Assembly: GCA_017429345.1 (NCBI GenBank)
Contig: JAFRPB010000108.1
Span: 1 to 60,896, forward strand
Source of the DNA: Clostridia bacterium
GTDB taxonomy: Bacteria > Bacillota > Clostridia > Oscillospirales > Acutalibacteraceae
Length of the DNA: 60,896 nt
Reading direction: 5' to 3'
The notes beneath the pieces are model-generated. The model searched no databases, was not told where the DNA came from, and saw only the letters and a list, made by a program, of their open reading frames with translations. The position numbers were made by a program, and so were the translations under genes. Numbering within the stretch: the stretch's first letter is position 1; the number at the start of each line of letters is the position of its first letter. Of this stretch, positions 16,079-25,594 are shown piece by piece.

Positions 16079-17347
16079 ATGAAAAAGTATTATGAGATGA
16101 CTCCGGAAGAAAAATCGTCGTTCCGTCGGAACGCGCTTGTGGAGTATAACGCGTTCAAGGCCAGAGGGCTGAATATCAATATGTCGCGCGGCAAGCCCTC
16201 GTGCTCGCAGCTTGATATTTCTTCCGACCTTTTCCATTCTCTTGATGAGACGAACTGCAGGAGCGCGGCGGGCACCGACTGCCGCAATTACGGCGAAATG
16301 ACCGGTATCTCTGAGGCTAAGGCGCTTTTCGCCGATATTCTCGACGTCGACCCGAAAAACGTGATCGTCTGCGGCAACGCGAGCCTGACGCTGATGTTCG
16401 ACTATCTCGCGCAGTGTATGTTCGATTACGGCGACCATATCGCGTGGAGCCGGCAGGAGGACGCGAAGTTCATCGCCGTCGTTCCCGGCTACGACAGGCA
16501 TTTCGCCATTGCGAACTATTTCGGACTCAAGCTCGTCAACGTGCCGATGACGCCGACCGGTCCCGATATGGATAAGGTCGAGGAGCTGATCAAGGATCCC
16601 TCGGTCAAGGGTATGTTCTGCGTGCCGAAATATTCCAATCCCGACGGCTATACTTATTCCGACGAGACGGTCGAGCGTCTTGCCGCCATGGAACCCGCGG
16701 CGGATGACTTCCGCGTGATCTGGGATAACGCGTACATCGTTCACGATCTGTATGAGGAGGGGGATCACCTCAAGGAGATCTTCTCCACGGCGAAGAAATA
16801 CGGCCATGAGGATCATTTTGTCGAGTTCGCCTCGACCTCGAAGATCACGTTCTCCGGCGCGGGCATTTCCTGTATCGTCGCTTCCGACCATAATCTTGAC
16901 CTGATCCGTATGCGCCTGAAGGTGCAGGTGATCAGCTACGATAAGCTCAATATGCTGCGTCATACGAACGTCATGAAATCCGTTGACGACGTTCGCGAGC
17001 GCATGAAGAAGCACGCGGCGATCCTGCGGCCGAAATTCGAGGCTGTGCTCTCGATCCTCGACGAGGAGCTCGGCGATCTCGACGTCGCGCACTGGACAAA
17101 GCCGCGCGGCGGGTATTTCATCAGCTTCTATTTTGACAAGGGCTCGGCAAAACGCGTTTATCAGCTCTGCTCCGAGGCGGGGATGTCGATCACGCAGGCC
17201 GGCGCGACTTATCCATACGGCGTCGACCCGGCGGACAGCAATATCCGCATCGCGCCGTCTTATCCCTCGCTCGAGGAAATCAAGACCTGCGCGCGGCTGT
17301 TCTGCGCGGCGGTCAAGGTCGCTGTCTGTGAGGCAGACGTATCATGA
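16079..17347 (+). CDS. PLP-dependent aminotransferase (aspartate aminotransferase-like, class I)
   Basis: 422 aa. The opening [15 protein letters not shown], the Tyr-Gly ([17 protein letters not shown]), cofactor Asp-Asn ([11 protein letters not shown]) and PLP lysine in [11 protein letters not shown] match the AspT-type group (PF12897-like) found in Actinobacteria and Clostridia. It should transfer an amino group to 2-oxoglutarate, probably from aspartate. Start ATG 16079 follows GAGGAGA; TATAAT at 16049-16054 with a weak upstream box may drive it. ispF overlaps its stop by 4 bases. Confidence 0.82.
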   Translation: MKKYYEMTPEEKSSFRRNALVEYNAFKARGLNINMSRGKPSCSQLDISSDLFHSLDETNCRSAAGTDCRNYGEMTGISEAKALFADILDVDPKNVIVCGNASLTLMFDYLAQCMFDYGDHIAWSRQEDAKFIAVVPGYDRHFAIANYFGLKLVNVPMTPTGPDMDKVEELIKDPSVKGMFCVPKYSNPDGYTYSDETVERLAAMEPAADDFRVIWDNAYIVHDLYEEGDHLKEIFSTAKKYGHEDHFVEFASTSKITFSGAGISCIVASDHNLDLIRMRLKVQVISYDKLNMLRHTNVMKSVDDVRERMKKHAAILRPKFEAVLSILDEELGDLDVAHWTKPRGGYFISFYFDKGSAKRVYQLCSEAGMSITQAGATYPYGVDPADSNIRIAPSYPSLEEIKTCARLFCAAVKVAVCEADVS

Positions 17348-17823
17348 ACGATATGCGGATCGGGCACGGTTACGACGTGCATAAACTTGTGCCGGAGAGA
17401 AAGCTGATCCTCGGCGGCGCAGATATCCCGTATGAAAAAGGGCTTCTCGGTCACTCCGACGCGGACGTTCTTCTTCACGCGATATCCGACGCTCTTTTGG
17501 GCGCCGCGGCGCTCGGCGATATCGGAAAGCATTTTCCCGATACCGCCGCCGAGTACGAAGGCGCGGACAGCCTTATGCTGCTCGGCAGAGTCCGGGAGCT
17601 GATCGGGCGCGAGGGCTGGTCGGTCGGCAACGTCGACGCGACGGTGATCGCCCAGCGTCCAAAACTCGCGCCGTATATCGAAGAAATGCGCGGGAACATC
17701 GCCCGCGCGCTGGAGATCGACCCGTCGCGCGTCAGCGTCAAGGCGACGACCGAGGAAAAGCTCGGCTTTACCGGCGAAGGGCTCGGCATCGCCGCCCACG
17801 CCGTGGCGCTGATCGTAAAATAA
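17344..17823 (+). CDS. ispF: 2-C-methyl-D-erythritol 2,4-cyclodiphosphate synthase
   Basis: 159 aa, the normal family length. Metal motif GHGYDVHKL (Asp11, His13), [20 protein letters not shown], and C-terminal [22 protein letters not shown]. IspF forms the cyclic diphosphate in the MEP isoprenoid pathway, as a trimer. The ATG overlaps the stop of the aminotransferase gene (ATGA), so the two are translationally coupled. No ispD is adjacent. Confidence 0.95.
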   Translation: MNDMRIGHGYDVHKLVPERKLILGGADIPYEKGLLGHSDADVLLHAISDALLGAAALGDIGKHFPDTAAEYEGADSLMLLGRVRELIGREGWSVGNVDATVIAQRPKLAPYIEEMRGNIARALEIDPSRVSVKATTEEKLGFTGEGLGIAAHAVALIVK

Positions 17824-17896
17824 ATCGGGGCGGACTGCTTTATGCACTGAACACCGCATGTGTTCCGCAATCTATCAATTCATTATCGGTGATGTT

Positions 17897-18850
17897 ATGG
17901 AAAACTTTCAGAACGCCGTATCCTCATTCTTTCAGAATCTTACCGGCGTGCTCTCCGGCTTTGACTCGATCACGGATCTTCTTGACGTTCTTCTTGTCGC
18001 GGTCATTATTTACGCATTGATCGTTCAGCTTCGAAAGACACAGTCGGTGCATATGATCCGCGGTATAATGCTGATGGGCGTTTTGTATGTCGTTGTGGTC
18101 ATGCTTCGGATGCAGACGAGTAAATTTCTGTTCAACTATCTGATCCGCGATCTGTTTTTGCTCATTGTGATTATATTCAGCAATGAGATCAGGCATGCGC
18201 TGGAACACATGGGGCACAGTCGTTTTAAAAGAATATTTTTCCCCGGCGGCAACGATACCGAAGTCGCGGATACCGTAAACGCGACGGTTCGCGCCTGCGC
18301 TTCCATGAGTGAGGATAAGATCGGTTCGCTGATCGTATTCCGCCGCATGTCGAATCTCGGCGAGCTTGAGCGCTCCGGCGTTTATATCGACGCGAAGGTC
18401 ACGACGGAAATGCTCTGCAGCATCTTCTTCCCGAAAGCCGCGCTGCACGACGGCGCGATCGTGATCGACGGCGACCGCATCACCGCCGCGCGCTGTATCG
18501 TCTCGATGAAAAACGATATTGTCGTGACCGAAAAGGTCGGCACGCGCCACCGCGCTGCGATCGCCCTGAGTCAGAGCACCGACGCGGTCGTCGTGGTCAC
18601 GAGCGAAGAAACGGGCATCATCTCCATCGCGGTGGACGGCGTTCTTCGCCGCGGTATCACGGCGGCGGAGCTGCGCGAGCTGCTCAGCGGTTATCTTTTG
18701 AATGATTCTGCCGAAGGCGACGGATTCTCTTCAAGAATAAAAAAGCTTTTCAAAATTGGGGGAAAGAAAAATGGCGGAAAATCAAACAACTCCCGAAAAG
18801 AAAACAACGAAAAATGGGACTCCATTCAGGAAAAAAACGACGAAAAGTAA
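17897..18850 (+). CDS. cdaA: Diadenylate cyclase CdaA (c-di-AMP synthase)
   Basis: 317 aa. Three N-terminal membrane helices (about 30-46, 54-70, 84-96) then the DAC domain with the catalytic DGA (185-187, in LHDGAIVIDGD) and RHR (217-219, in GTRHRAA). Makes cyclic di-AMP from two ATP at the membrane. ATG 17897 gives the usual N-terminus; the ribosome site is weak (GGTG). The last 80 bases are also the first 80 of cdaR in another frame, and this tail encodes a Lys/Asn/Glu-rich extension. glmM, the common third gene, does not follow. Confidence 0.93.
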   Translation: MENFQNAVSSFFQNLTGVLSGFDSITDLLDVLLVAVIIYALIVQLRKTQSVHMIRGIMLMGVLYVVVVMLRMQTSKFLFNYLIRDLFLLIVIIFSNEIRHALEHMGHSRFKRIFFPGGNDTEVADTVNATVRACASMSEDKIGSLIVFRRMSNLGELERSGVYIDAKVTTEMLCSIFFPKAALHDGAIVIDGDRITAARCIVSMKNDIVVTEKVGTRHRAAIALSQSTDAVVVVTSEETGIISIAVDGVLRRGITAAELRELLSGYLLNDSAEGDGFSSRIKKLFKIGGKKNGGKSNNSRKENNEKWDSIQEKNDEK

Positions 18851-20150
18851 AGATCACGGCGCGTTTTTCCGCGAGGTCATCGGCGACAACAGATTCCTGT
18901 TTTTTATCTCTCTGCTTCTCGCTTTTTTTGCATGGTGTCTTGTTTCTGCTTACGCGAGCCCCGAGGTCGAACGCACCGTTGTAAATGTGCCGATTTCGGT
19001 CAATCTTGCCGGATCCGCTGCGGAGCAGCTCGGTTATCAGACCTTCGGCTCGACGGAGTATTATGCCGATGTTGTCGTGAAGGGCCCGAAATATCAGCTT
19101 TCGGACAGTATTTTCGGCACAAGAAACATTCGTTTGACAGCCTCGCTTGCCCGCGTTGATTCGCCCGGTCTCAAAACGCTCGCGGTTGACGGTGAGATCG
19201 TGGACGCCTCAAACGACATCAGTCTTGTTTCTATTTCACGCGACTCGATCAGTGTGTATTTCGATATGGAAAAAGAGATCGAATATACAATTGAGCCGCA
19301 GCTTGATCTTCCCGAGGGCGTTTCCTCCGTGCCGGACGGATATGTTCTCGATACGCCGATCCTTTCGGTGAGCACAGCGATCGTTACGGGTCCGGCGACC
19401 GAGATCTCCGCGATCGAGCGGATCGTCGCGAACGTCCCTCTGCAGAAGTCGCTGACCGCGAATACCACAACGCAGGCGGATGTTCTGATGGTCACCTCCG
19501 ACAACAGCGAGCCGCAGTATTGCGTCTGCGATATTCAGAATGTGAACGTCACGCTCCCGGTGCTGAAGATCACAAAACTGCCGATCGGCGTATCGTTCAT
19601 CAATCAGCCGATCGCTTACCTGAACAGTCCGCTCAAAATGGATATTACGCCGCTGAATGTGGATGTCGCGATCCCCGTGGGATCGGTCGATTCCATGAAA
19701 ACGATCGATATCGGTCTGATCAGTTTTTCCGATATCAACAATAAGGTCAACACCTTTGCCGTGAATACGGCCGATATCGATAACGTACGTTTTCTTGACG
19801 ATGATCTTGACCGTATTCTCGTGACCGTCGACGCGTCAATGATGGAAAAAAAGAAGTTTGAGGTCAAAATCACCGACGATACGGTTACGACAATGAACCT
19901 GCCCGAGGGATTTTCCGTGAAATACGATCAGAAAACGCCCATCAGTGTGACGGTGATCGGTCCCGAGGCTTCTCTGGCGGAGCTCAGCGATACGGGAATA
20001 TACGCAGAGGTCGATTACAGCAGCCGTGAAGTGACTGCTGGCAGCGCAACGGTACCCGCCCGGTTTATCGTGAAATCGCTGACCGACTGCTGGTGCTACG
20101 GCAGCTATGAGCTGAACGCCGTGATCACAGGTGAAGAAGCGTCCGACTGA
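18771..20150 (+). CDS. cdaR: CdaA regulator CdaR (YbbR-domain protein)
   Basis: 459 aa. A basic N-terminal tail, a single membrane helix (about 42-60, FLFFISLLLAFFAWCLVSAYA), then three or four extracellular YbbR repeats recognisable from recurring VTGP/VIGP and VDVDYSS-like strands. CdaR binds and modulates CdaA. Start ATG 18771 follows GGGGAAAG and lies 80 bases inside cdaA, an unusually long overlap for this pair. Confidence 0.9.
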   Translation: MAENQTTPEKKTTKNGTPFRKKTTKSKDHGAFFREVIGDNRFLFFISLLLAFFAWCLVSAYASPEVERTVVNVPISVNLAGSAAEQLGYQTFGSTEYYADVVVKGPKYQLSDSIFGTRNIRLTASLARVDSPGLKTLAVDGEIVDASNDISLVSISRDSISVYFDMEKEIEYTIEPQLDLPEGVSSVPDGYVLDTPILSVSTAIVTGPATEISAIERIVANVPLQKSLTANTTTQADVLMVTSDNSEPQYCVCDIQNVNVTLPVLKITKLPIGVSFINQPIAYLNSPLKMDITPLNVDVAIPVGSVDSMKTIDIGLISFSDINNKVNTFAVNTADIDNVRFLDDDLDRILVTVDASMMEKKKFEVKITDDTVTTMNLPEGFSVKYDQKTPISVTVIGPEASLAELSDTGIYAEVDYSSREVTAGSATVPARFIVKSLTDCWCYGSYELNAVITGEEASD

Positions 20151-20179
20151 GCAGGCGATTTACAAAAGGAGAGAATATA

Positions 20180-21361
20180 ATGGCTGAGAAAAATAAAAAC
20201 GCGGTCTCCTGTCCCGCGAAAGGACAGGTCGGCGGTCAGGCGCTGCTTGAGGGCGTAATGATGAACAGCCCGAAGTCTTCCGCGATGGCGGTCAGACACG
20301 TCAGCGGCAGGATCATCGTCAAACAGAAGGAATTCAAGCATATCAAGGATAAGATCAAGCCTCTCGGCTGGCCGATGATCCGCGGCGTGGTCAGTTATAT
20401 AGAATCCATGACCTTCGGGTATAACTGCCTGATGGAATCGGCGGAGCTCTCCGGCGGCATGGAGACCGATACGCCCGAAGAAGAGATGAGCAAGCTCGAT
20501 AAGTGGATCACCGACCATATGGGGCCGAAATTCATGGCGGCGCTCTCGTTTGTCTCCATGGTGCTCGGTCTTGCCGTCAGTATGCTGCTGTTCGTCTACC
20601 TGCCGATCAAGGTCGTGGATATTCTTGACGGGTGGCTGATCTCCGGTTTCGGTTTCCATTGGAATTATGAAAAAGAACTGATGGAGCAGTTCGTGCTGAA
20701 CAGCCATCATCTTCACCCGCTGCTGGAGGGTATCCTGCGCATTATCATTCTCGTCGCATATATGGCGATCGTTTCCATGCAGAAGGATATCAGACGCACT
20801 TTCAAGTATCACGGCGCGGAGCATAAGTCCATCGCCTGTTATGAGGCGGGCAAAGAGCTTACCGTTGAAAATGTGCGGGAATGCTCGCGGTTCCATCCGC
20901 GCTGCGGCACAAGCTTTATCTTTATTATTCTGATCATCAATATCCTGATCTCATCGATTCTGGTGCTCGCGGTTCCCGATATCAACAACGCGCCGACCTA
21001 TATCTGGTTCCTGATCAAGCTGTTCGTGATCCTGCCGGTCGTCACCGGCGTGAGCTATGAGTTCCTGCGCTATGCGGGCAGACACGAGAATATCTTCGTG
21101 AAGATCTTTTCCGCGCCGGGGCTTTGGATGCAGCGCATTACCACAAAGGAGCCCGACGACGATATCATCGAGGTCGGCATCGCGTCGCTGAAAGGCGCGC
21201 TGAACGGCGCCGGGCAGACGCAGAAAGAGCTGGACGAGCTCTTCCGCGCGTCGCATCCCGAATACGCAGAGGGCGAGCTTCCCGGCGAGCCGAAAAAAGC
21301 CGAAGAATCGGCGGCGGAAACCGCCGAAGCGGAAGAAGCCGCGGAAGATGAAGCTCAGTGA
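20180..21361 (+). CDS. DUF1385 membrane protein (YqhQ-like)
   Basis: 393 aa. N-terminal GGQALLEGVMMNSP, the DUF1385 hallmark, four to five membrane segments between about 110 and 300, and the HGAEHKSIACYEAG and HPRCGTSF motifs. Function is not established in the family; some members are proposed prmC- or thymidine-related because of the recurring neighbour. The acidic Ala/Glu-rich tail overlaps prmC by 14 bases, the standard DUF1385-prmC arrangement. AAAGGAGAG precedes the ATG. Confidence 0.88.
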   Translation: MAEKNKNAVSCPAKGQVGGQALLEGVMMNSPKSSAMAVRHVSGRIIVKQKEFKHIKDKIKPLGWPMIRGVVSYIESMTFGYNCLMESAELSGGMETDTPEEEMSKLDKWITDHMGPKFMAALSFVSMVLGLAVSMLLFVYLPIKVVDILDGWLISGFGFHWNYEKELMEQFVLNSHHLHPLLEGILRIIILVAYMAIVSMQKDIRRTFKYHGAEHKSIACYEAGKELTVENVRECSRFHPRCGTSFIFIILIINILISSILVLAVPDINNAPTYIWFLIKLFVILPVVTGVSYEFLRYAGRHENIFVKIFSAPGLWMQRITTKEPDDDIIEVGIASLKGALNGAGQTQKELDELFRASHPEYAEGELPGEPKKAEESAAETAEAEEAAEDEAQ

Positions 21362-22187
21362 CGTTTGCGACGCCGGGCTGAAAGCGCTGAAGGTCGGCGG
21401 GGTTGAAGACGCGTCCTTTGACTGCTCGTGTCTGTTTTACGACGTTTTCGGCGTGAAGCGCGCGGAGCTGTTTCTGCGCGACGGCGAAGCCCGGCAGGAT
21501 AAAATAGACGAATTCGTATCGAAGATCAATATGCGCGTGCACGGAAGACCCCTGCAGTACATCCTCGGCAAATGGGATTTTTACGATATGACCTTTTTTG
21601 TCGGTGAGGGCGTACTGATCCCGCGGCCGGAGACGGAAACGCTTGTCGAGCTCGCGCTTGCGCACATCGGCGAGCGAAAAGGACTTCGCGTATTCGACCT
21701 TTGTACCGGATCCGGCTGTATCGGGCTGACGCTGGCGAAAAAATGCCCGGACTGCGATTTTACGCTGTTGGATATATCGCCGGAAGCGCTGTCCTATGCG
21801 GAAAAAAACCGTGCGGCGTGCGCAGCTGAAAATGTCCGGATCGCCGAATATGATATCCGCCTCGGATTCGAGGGGCTGGATACGGACGACAGACCGGACG
21901 TGATATTGAGCAATCCGCCGTATGTGCCTTCGGGGGAACTCCCCGGGCTTCAGCGGGAGGTGCGCAGGGAGCCTTTGCTCGCGCTCGACGGCGGTGAAAG
22001 CGGACTGGATCTGTATCCCGTGATCGCTGAAAAATGGCTTCCGTGGCTTTCGGACGGCGGTTTCGCCGCCGTGGAGTGCGGCGAGGGACAGGCGGAAACA
22101 ATCGCTTCCCTCTTTTCGCCCTGCGCAGACGCAGAGATCGTCGCCGACGTTTTCGGAACAGAGCGATTCGTTACGCTGCGAAAATAA
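21348..22187 (+). CDS. prmC: Release factor glutamine N5-methyltransferase
   Basis: 279 aa. SAM-binding VFDLCTGSGCIGLTLA (about 115-130) and the catalytic NPPY (189-192) that binds the substrate glutamine. PrmC methylates the GGQ glutamine of peptide release factors RF1/RF2. N-terminal helical domain includes RPLQYILGKWDFYDMTF, typical of the family. Overlaps the DUF1385 gene by 14 bases. Confidence 0.95.
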   Translation: MKLSDVCDAGLKALKVGGVEDASFDCSCLFYDVFGVKRAELFLRDGEARQDKIDEFVSKINMRVHGRPLQYILGKWDFYDMTFFVGEGVLIPRPETETLVELALAHIGERKGLRVFDLCTGSGCIGLTLAKKCPDCDFTLLDISPEALSYAEKNRAACAAENVRIAEYDIRLGFEGLDTDDRPDVILSNPPYVPSGELPGLQREVRREPLLALDGGESGLDLYPVIAEKWLPWLSDGGFAAVECGEGQAETIASLFSPCADAEIVADVFGTERFVTLRK

Positions 22188-22226
22188 GACGCAGATCCCG
22201 TTATTCTTTAAGAATGAGGTTATTTT

Positions 22227-22901
22227 ATGATTTGGACGATTATCGGACTATTTCGCTCGGGGGAATTCATAAGCGCGCTGTGCATCATTTTCGCCGAGGT
22301 GTTCATTCTGTTTACGTCGTTTCCGGTGCATGAGTGCGCGCACGCGTGGGCGGCCTATAAGCTCGGCGACGATACCGCGAGATTAAAGGGAAGGCTTACG
22401 CTTTCGCCCATGGCGCATCTCGATCTGATCGGAACGCTGATGATCCTGTTCCTCGGCGTCGGTTTCGCGAAGCCCGTGCCCGTCAATATCCGCAATTTCA
22501 AAAACAGAAAACGCGATTTCGCGCTGACGAGCCTTGCTGGTCCGGTGTCCAATATCATCATGGCGTTTCTGTTTTATATTGTCAGCAATATTTTCAAGCT
22601 GTTCAACTCCGATATTTGCTATATCCTCGGCTATTTCTTCTATTATGTTGGCTATATCAACGTCTGTCTTGCGGTATTCAATCTGATCCCCGTGCCGCCG
22701 CTGGACGGATCGCGTATCGCGACGGCGATTCTGCCGGATAAATATTATTATTCGATCATGCGTTATGAAAGATATATCATGATCGGTCTGTTTATTCTTA
22801 TGATGAGCCGCGTGGCTTCCGGCGTTCTGTCCGCCGTATACGGCTGGGTCTCTGCCGGGATCGAATTTCTTGCCGGTCTGCCGTTCCGGCTGATCGGTTG
22901 A
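22227..22901 (+). CDS. Site-2-protease-like M50 membrane metallopeptidase
   Basis: 224 aa. Zinc motif HECAH (35-39, HExxH) in the second membrane segment and the downstream FNLIPVPPLDGSR zinc/Asp motif near 150-162; four to five membrane helices. This is the small Bacillota YwhC-type branch without PDZ domain, whose substrates are mostly unknown. Shine-Dalgarno GAATGAGG is moderate. scpA follows after 34 bases; the prmC-M50-scpA order suggests one operon. Confidence 0.88.
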   Translation: MIWTIIGLFRSGEFISALCIIFAEVFILFTSFPVHECAHAWAAYKLGDDTARLKGRLTLSPMAHLDLIGTLMILFLGVGFAKPVPVNIRNFKNRKRDFALTSLAGPVSNIIMAFLFYIVSNIFKLFNSDICYILGYFFYYVGYINVCLAVFNLIPVPPLDGSRIATAILPDKYYYSIMRYERYIMIGLFILMMSRVASGVLSAVYGWVSAGIEFLAGLPFRLIG

Positions 22902-22935
22902 GTATGAAACTGCTGTACGGAGAAACTGACTGAAA

Positions 22936-23700
22936 GTGGAAAGACCGCAATATAAAACGGAAGTCTTCGAGGGACCGCTCGATCTGCTTCTGTTCCTGAT
23001 TACAAAGCATAAACTGAATATCAACGACATCCCCATTTTCGAGATCGTCGAGCAGTATACCGCCTATGTGCGCCGCATGCAGGAGGAAAATCTTGATATC
23101 GCGAGCGAGTTTCTTGAAATGGCGGCGCGGCTTGTTTATATCAAGACCGTATCGCTCCTGCCCGTGCAGACCGAGGCGGAAGAGCTCAAACGCGAGCTCT
23201 CGGGCGAGCTGATCGAATACCGCGATATGAAAATCGCTGCAAAGAAGCTGGGGGAGAATACCGGGGGATTCGATATGTTCACGCGCGATCAGTCGCCGTT
23301 TGAGCGCGATATGACCTATACGAGACTGCACGAGCCGGGGGAGATCCTGACCGCTTATATCAGTGCCGCTGGACGCAATTTCCGCCGTCTGCCGCCGCCG
23401 ATCGAATCCTTCCGCCGCATTGTCGCCTCAAAGATCATCGCGGTGGGCGAGAAGATCGACGACATCATGACGCGGATCGAGAAAAAGGGCAGACTGAAAT
23501 TCCGCACATATATTCTCGCCGCGAAAAGCCGCTCCGATCTCGTCGCCCGTTTTCTTGCGGTGCTGGAGCTGTGCAAGACGAGAGACGTTATGATCGAGGG
23601 CGACGGGGAAGATTTTGATATCGTCCGCCGCACGGCTGAGGACGATCCCGCGGACGACGCGGGATTTGAAGAGGAGGGAACGGATATTGTCTCTGAGTGA
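22936..23700 (+). CDS. scpA: Segregation and condensation protein A
   Basis: 254 aa. N-terminal FEGPLDLLLFLITKHKLNINDIPI is the ScpA signature; the C-terminal winged helix follows a variable middle (DQSPFERDMTYTRL). ScpA is the kleisin of the SMC-ScpAB condensin. GTG start at 22936 fits the family N-terminus, with GGAGAA upstream. Overlaps scpB by 14 bases. Confidence 0.93.
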   Translation: MERPQYKTEVFEGPLDLLLFLITKHKLNINDIPIFEIVEQYTAYVRRMQEENLDIASEFLEMAARLVYIKTVSLLPVQTEAEELKRELSGELIEYRDMKIAAKKLGENTGGFDMFTRDQSPFERDMTYTRLHEPGEILTAYISAAGRNFRRLPPPIESFRRIVASKIIAVGEKIDDIMTRIEKKGRLKFRTYILAAKSRSDLVARFLAVLELCKTRDVMIEGDGEDFDIVRRTAEDDPADDAGFEEEGTDIVSE

Positions 23701-24268
23701 AAACGCGTCGTTGCTTGAGGCGCTTCTGTTCGCCTCGGGCGAACCGGCGGAAAAATCCCGTCTTGCGCTTGCGGCGGGCCTGAGCGAGACCGAGATCGAC
23801 GAAGCGGCGTATCAACTGCGCGAATTCCTGCGTGAAAGCGGGTCCGGGATCGACGTGGTTCGCCTTGACGATAAGTATCAGCTTGTATCGCCCGAGCGTT
23901 ACGCCGTCGAGATCCGTACGCTGCTTGATAAAAAAAGAAACGCGCCGCTTTCCGGCGCGGCGTTCGAGGTTCTGGCCGTCGTCGCGTATAACCAGCCGGT
24001 GACGAAGGCGTTCGTCGAGCAGGTGCGCGGCGTGGATTGCTCCGGCGTGATCGCGACGCTTTGTCAGCGCGGCCTGCTTGAGGAGAAGGGAAGACTTGAC
24101 CTTCCCGGAAGACCGCTTGTCTACGGCACGACGGATAATTTCCTGCGCTGCTTCAGCCTCGCGGATCTCAGCGAATTGCCGGAAATTCCGAAAAACGAAG
24201 AGACCGACGCGCTGAAAAATACAAATAAAGACCCGTCGGTACTTGACGGACAGCAATCAATGTTGTAG
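23687..24268 (+). CDS. scpB: Segregation and condensation protein B
   Basis: 193 aa. Two winged-helix units; motifs LLEALLFASGEPAEKSRLA near the N-terminus and LAVVAYNQPVTKAFVEQVRGVD in the second unit are diagnostic. Partner of ScpA in condensin. Start is TTG 23687, eight bases after GAGGAGGGA, inside the end of scpA. Confidence 0.93.
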   Translation: MSLSENASLLEALLFASGEPAEKSRLALAAGLSETEIDEAAYQLREFLRESGSGIDVVRLDDKYQLVSPERYAVEIRTLLDKKRNAPLSGAAFEVLAVVAYNQPVTKAFVEQVRGVDCSGVIATLCQRGLLEEKGRLDLPGRPLVYGTTDNFLRCFSLADLSELPEIPKNEETDALKNTNKDPSVLDGQQSML

Positions 24269-24313
24269 AATTAATCTGTATATTCCCGAGCGAAAGAGAG
24301 CGGAGGTGAGAGC

Positions 24314-25075
24314 TTGACGGTATTTCTGATCATATTGGCCGTGATATTCGGTATCGTCGCGCTGATCTGTGCGGTGCTGAGCATCAAGGCGATCATCCGG
24401 GTCAATTATGAAAACCGGAATTTCACCCTCGCGGTGCAGTGGGCTTTCATCAAGCTCGATCTGGTTCCCTGGGGGCTTAAGAAAAAAGAGAAAAAGCCCA
24501 AAGAAGAGAAAAAAGAAGAGGAGCCGCCGGCAGAGGAAGAAAAAAAAGAAGAAGAGCCGCCGAAGAAAAAAGGGTCAAACCCCTTCGTGACCTTCTATAA
24601 AAACAAAGGCGTCGAGGGAATTTACGAGCTCATTTACGAGCTCTTCAGCGCGCTGACGGGGTTCGCGGGTAAAATCGTGCGAAAGATCCGTCTCGACGAG
24701 TTCTTCGTCAGCATCACCGTCGGCAGTCCGGACGCGGCGAAAACGGCGCTTGATTACGGCAAAATCTCCGGCGCGCTTTATCCCTGCGTCGGCTATATCT
24801 GCACGCACATGCCCGTGGGAAAATACGACGTGGATATCAAACCCGATTTTCTTTCCGAAAAGACAGACGGCGAGCTTCATTCCGTGATCTCGTTCCGCCC
24901 GATCGTGCTGACAAACGCGGCGGTGCCGCTCGTGTTTCAGCTGATCTTCAAGGTGCTGATCAAGTTCATCAAGGGGATCAGAACGCCGAAGGGCGCGCAG
25001 GTGAAAAAATCCTCCGGCAAGACCGAAGAAACTCCTTCGGAACCCGCCGAAACCCCGGCGGAACAGACAGCGTAA
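24314..25075 (+). CDS. DUF2953 membrane-associated protein
   Basis: 253 aa. One N-terminal membrane helix (about 2-24), a strongly charged Lys/Glu/Pro linker (about 55-90), then a DUF2953-like domain with VSITVGSPDAAKTALDYGKISGALYP. The family sits next to ytfJ in most spore-forming Clostridia and Bacilli, as here, which suggests a sporulation-linked envelope role; the biochemical function is unknown. TTG start with strong GGAGGTGAG. Confidence 0.8.
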   Translation: MTVFLIILAVIFGIVALICAVLSIKAIIRVNYENRNFTLAVQWAFIKLDLVPWGLKKKEKKPKEEKKEEEPPAEEEKKEEEPPKKKGSNPFVTFYKNKGVEGIYELIYELFSALTGFAGKIVRKIRLDEFFVSITVGSPDAAKTALDYGKISGALYPCVGYICTHMPVGKYDVDIKPDFLSEKTDGELHSVISFRPIVLTNAAVPLVFQLIFKVLIKFIKGIRTPKGAQVKKSSGKTEETPSEPAETPAEQTA

Positions 25076-25131
25076 AGCTTTGATTATTCATTCTGTGTAA
25101 AATTCAATCAATATATTTTCGAGGTGTTTTT

Positions 25132-25515
25132 ATGAAAGAGCAGTCCGCAAGCGGGATCCTTTCCGCAACGATCGAAAAAGTCCGCGAGCTTGTCGACGTC
25201 AATACCATTGTCGGCGAACCGCTGAAGATCGATACCGAGATCACGATCATCCCGATCTCGCGCGTCACCTACGGCTTTGCCTCCGGCGGTTCCGATTTTC
25301 CCTCAAAGTCCAATGCGGAGCTGTTCGGCGGCGGCGGCGGCGCAGGCGTCACGATCACGCCGATCGCCTTCCTTGTGGTCAATAAGGGCGACGTTACGAT
25401 CAAGCATATCCTTTCGAACGACAACGCTGCGGAGCGCGCGGTCAGCATGATGCCCGATATGATCGACAAGATCACCGGCGCGGTCGAAAAGCTGAAAAAA
25501 CAGCCCGCGGAATAA
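25132..25515 (+). CDS. ytfJ: Sporulation protein YtfJ/GerW family
   Basis: 127 aa. VDVNTIVGEPLKID, PISRVTYGFASGGSDF, a glycine run GGGGGAGVTITPIAFLVV and the C-terminal helical tail are the GerW/YtfJ pattern. In Bacillus it is needed for normal germination. It follows DUF2953 in the usual order. GAGGTG precedes the ATG. Confidence 0.92.
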   Translation: MKEQSASGILSATIEKVRELVDVNTIVGEPLKIDTEITIIPISRVTYGFASGGSDFPSKSNAELFGGGGGAGVTITPIAFLVVNKGDVTIKHILSNDNAAERAVSMMPDMIDKITGAVEKLKKQPAE

Positions 25516-25546
25516 TTGACGTTCGGCTGAACGAACTGTTGTTCCT

Positions 25547-25577
25547 GCATAATCGGATTGCCCGTCCGCATATAATG
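25547..25577 (+). promoter_or_regulatory. Candidate forespore (sigma-F/G-like) promoter for the carboxypeptidase gene
   Basis: GCATA (25547-25551), 16-bp spacer, GCATATAATG (25568-25577), matching the GYATA / GGNNANAHTR pattern at all but one position. DacF of Bacillus is sigma-F controlled, which makes this plausible. Confidence 0.4.
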
Positions 25578-25594
25578 AGTGCGGGTGGTCTGTT

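Noticed and set aside
17824-17896. Riboswitch upstream of cdaA (for example ydaO-type)
   Set aside because: Only 73 bases separate ispF and cdaA, with no recognisable aptamer elements.
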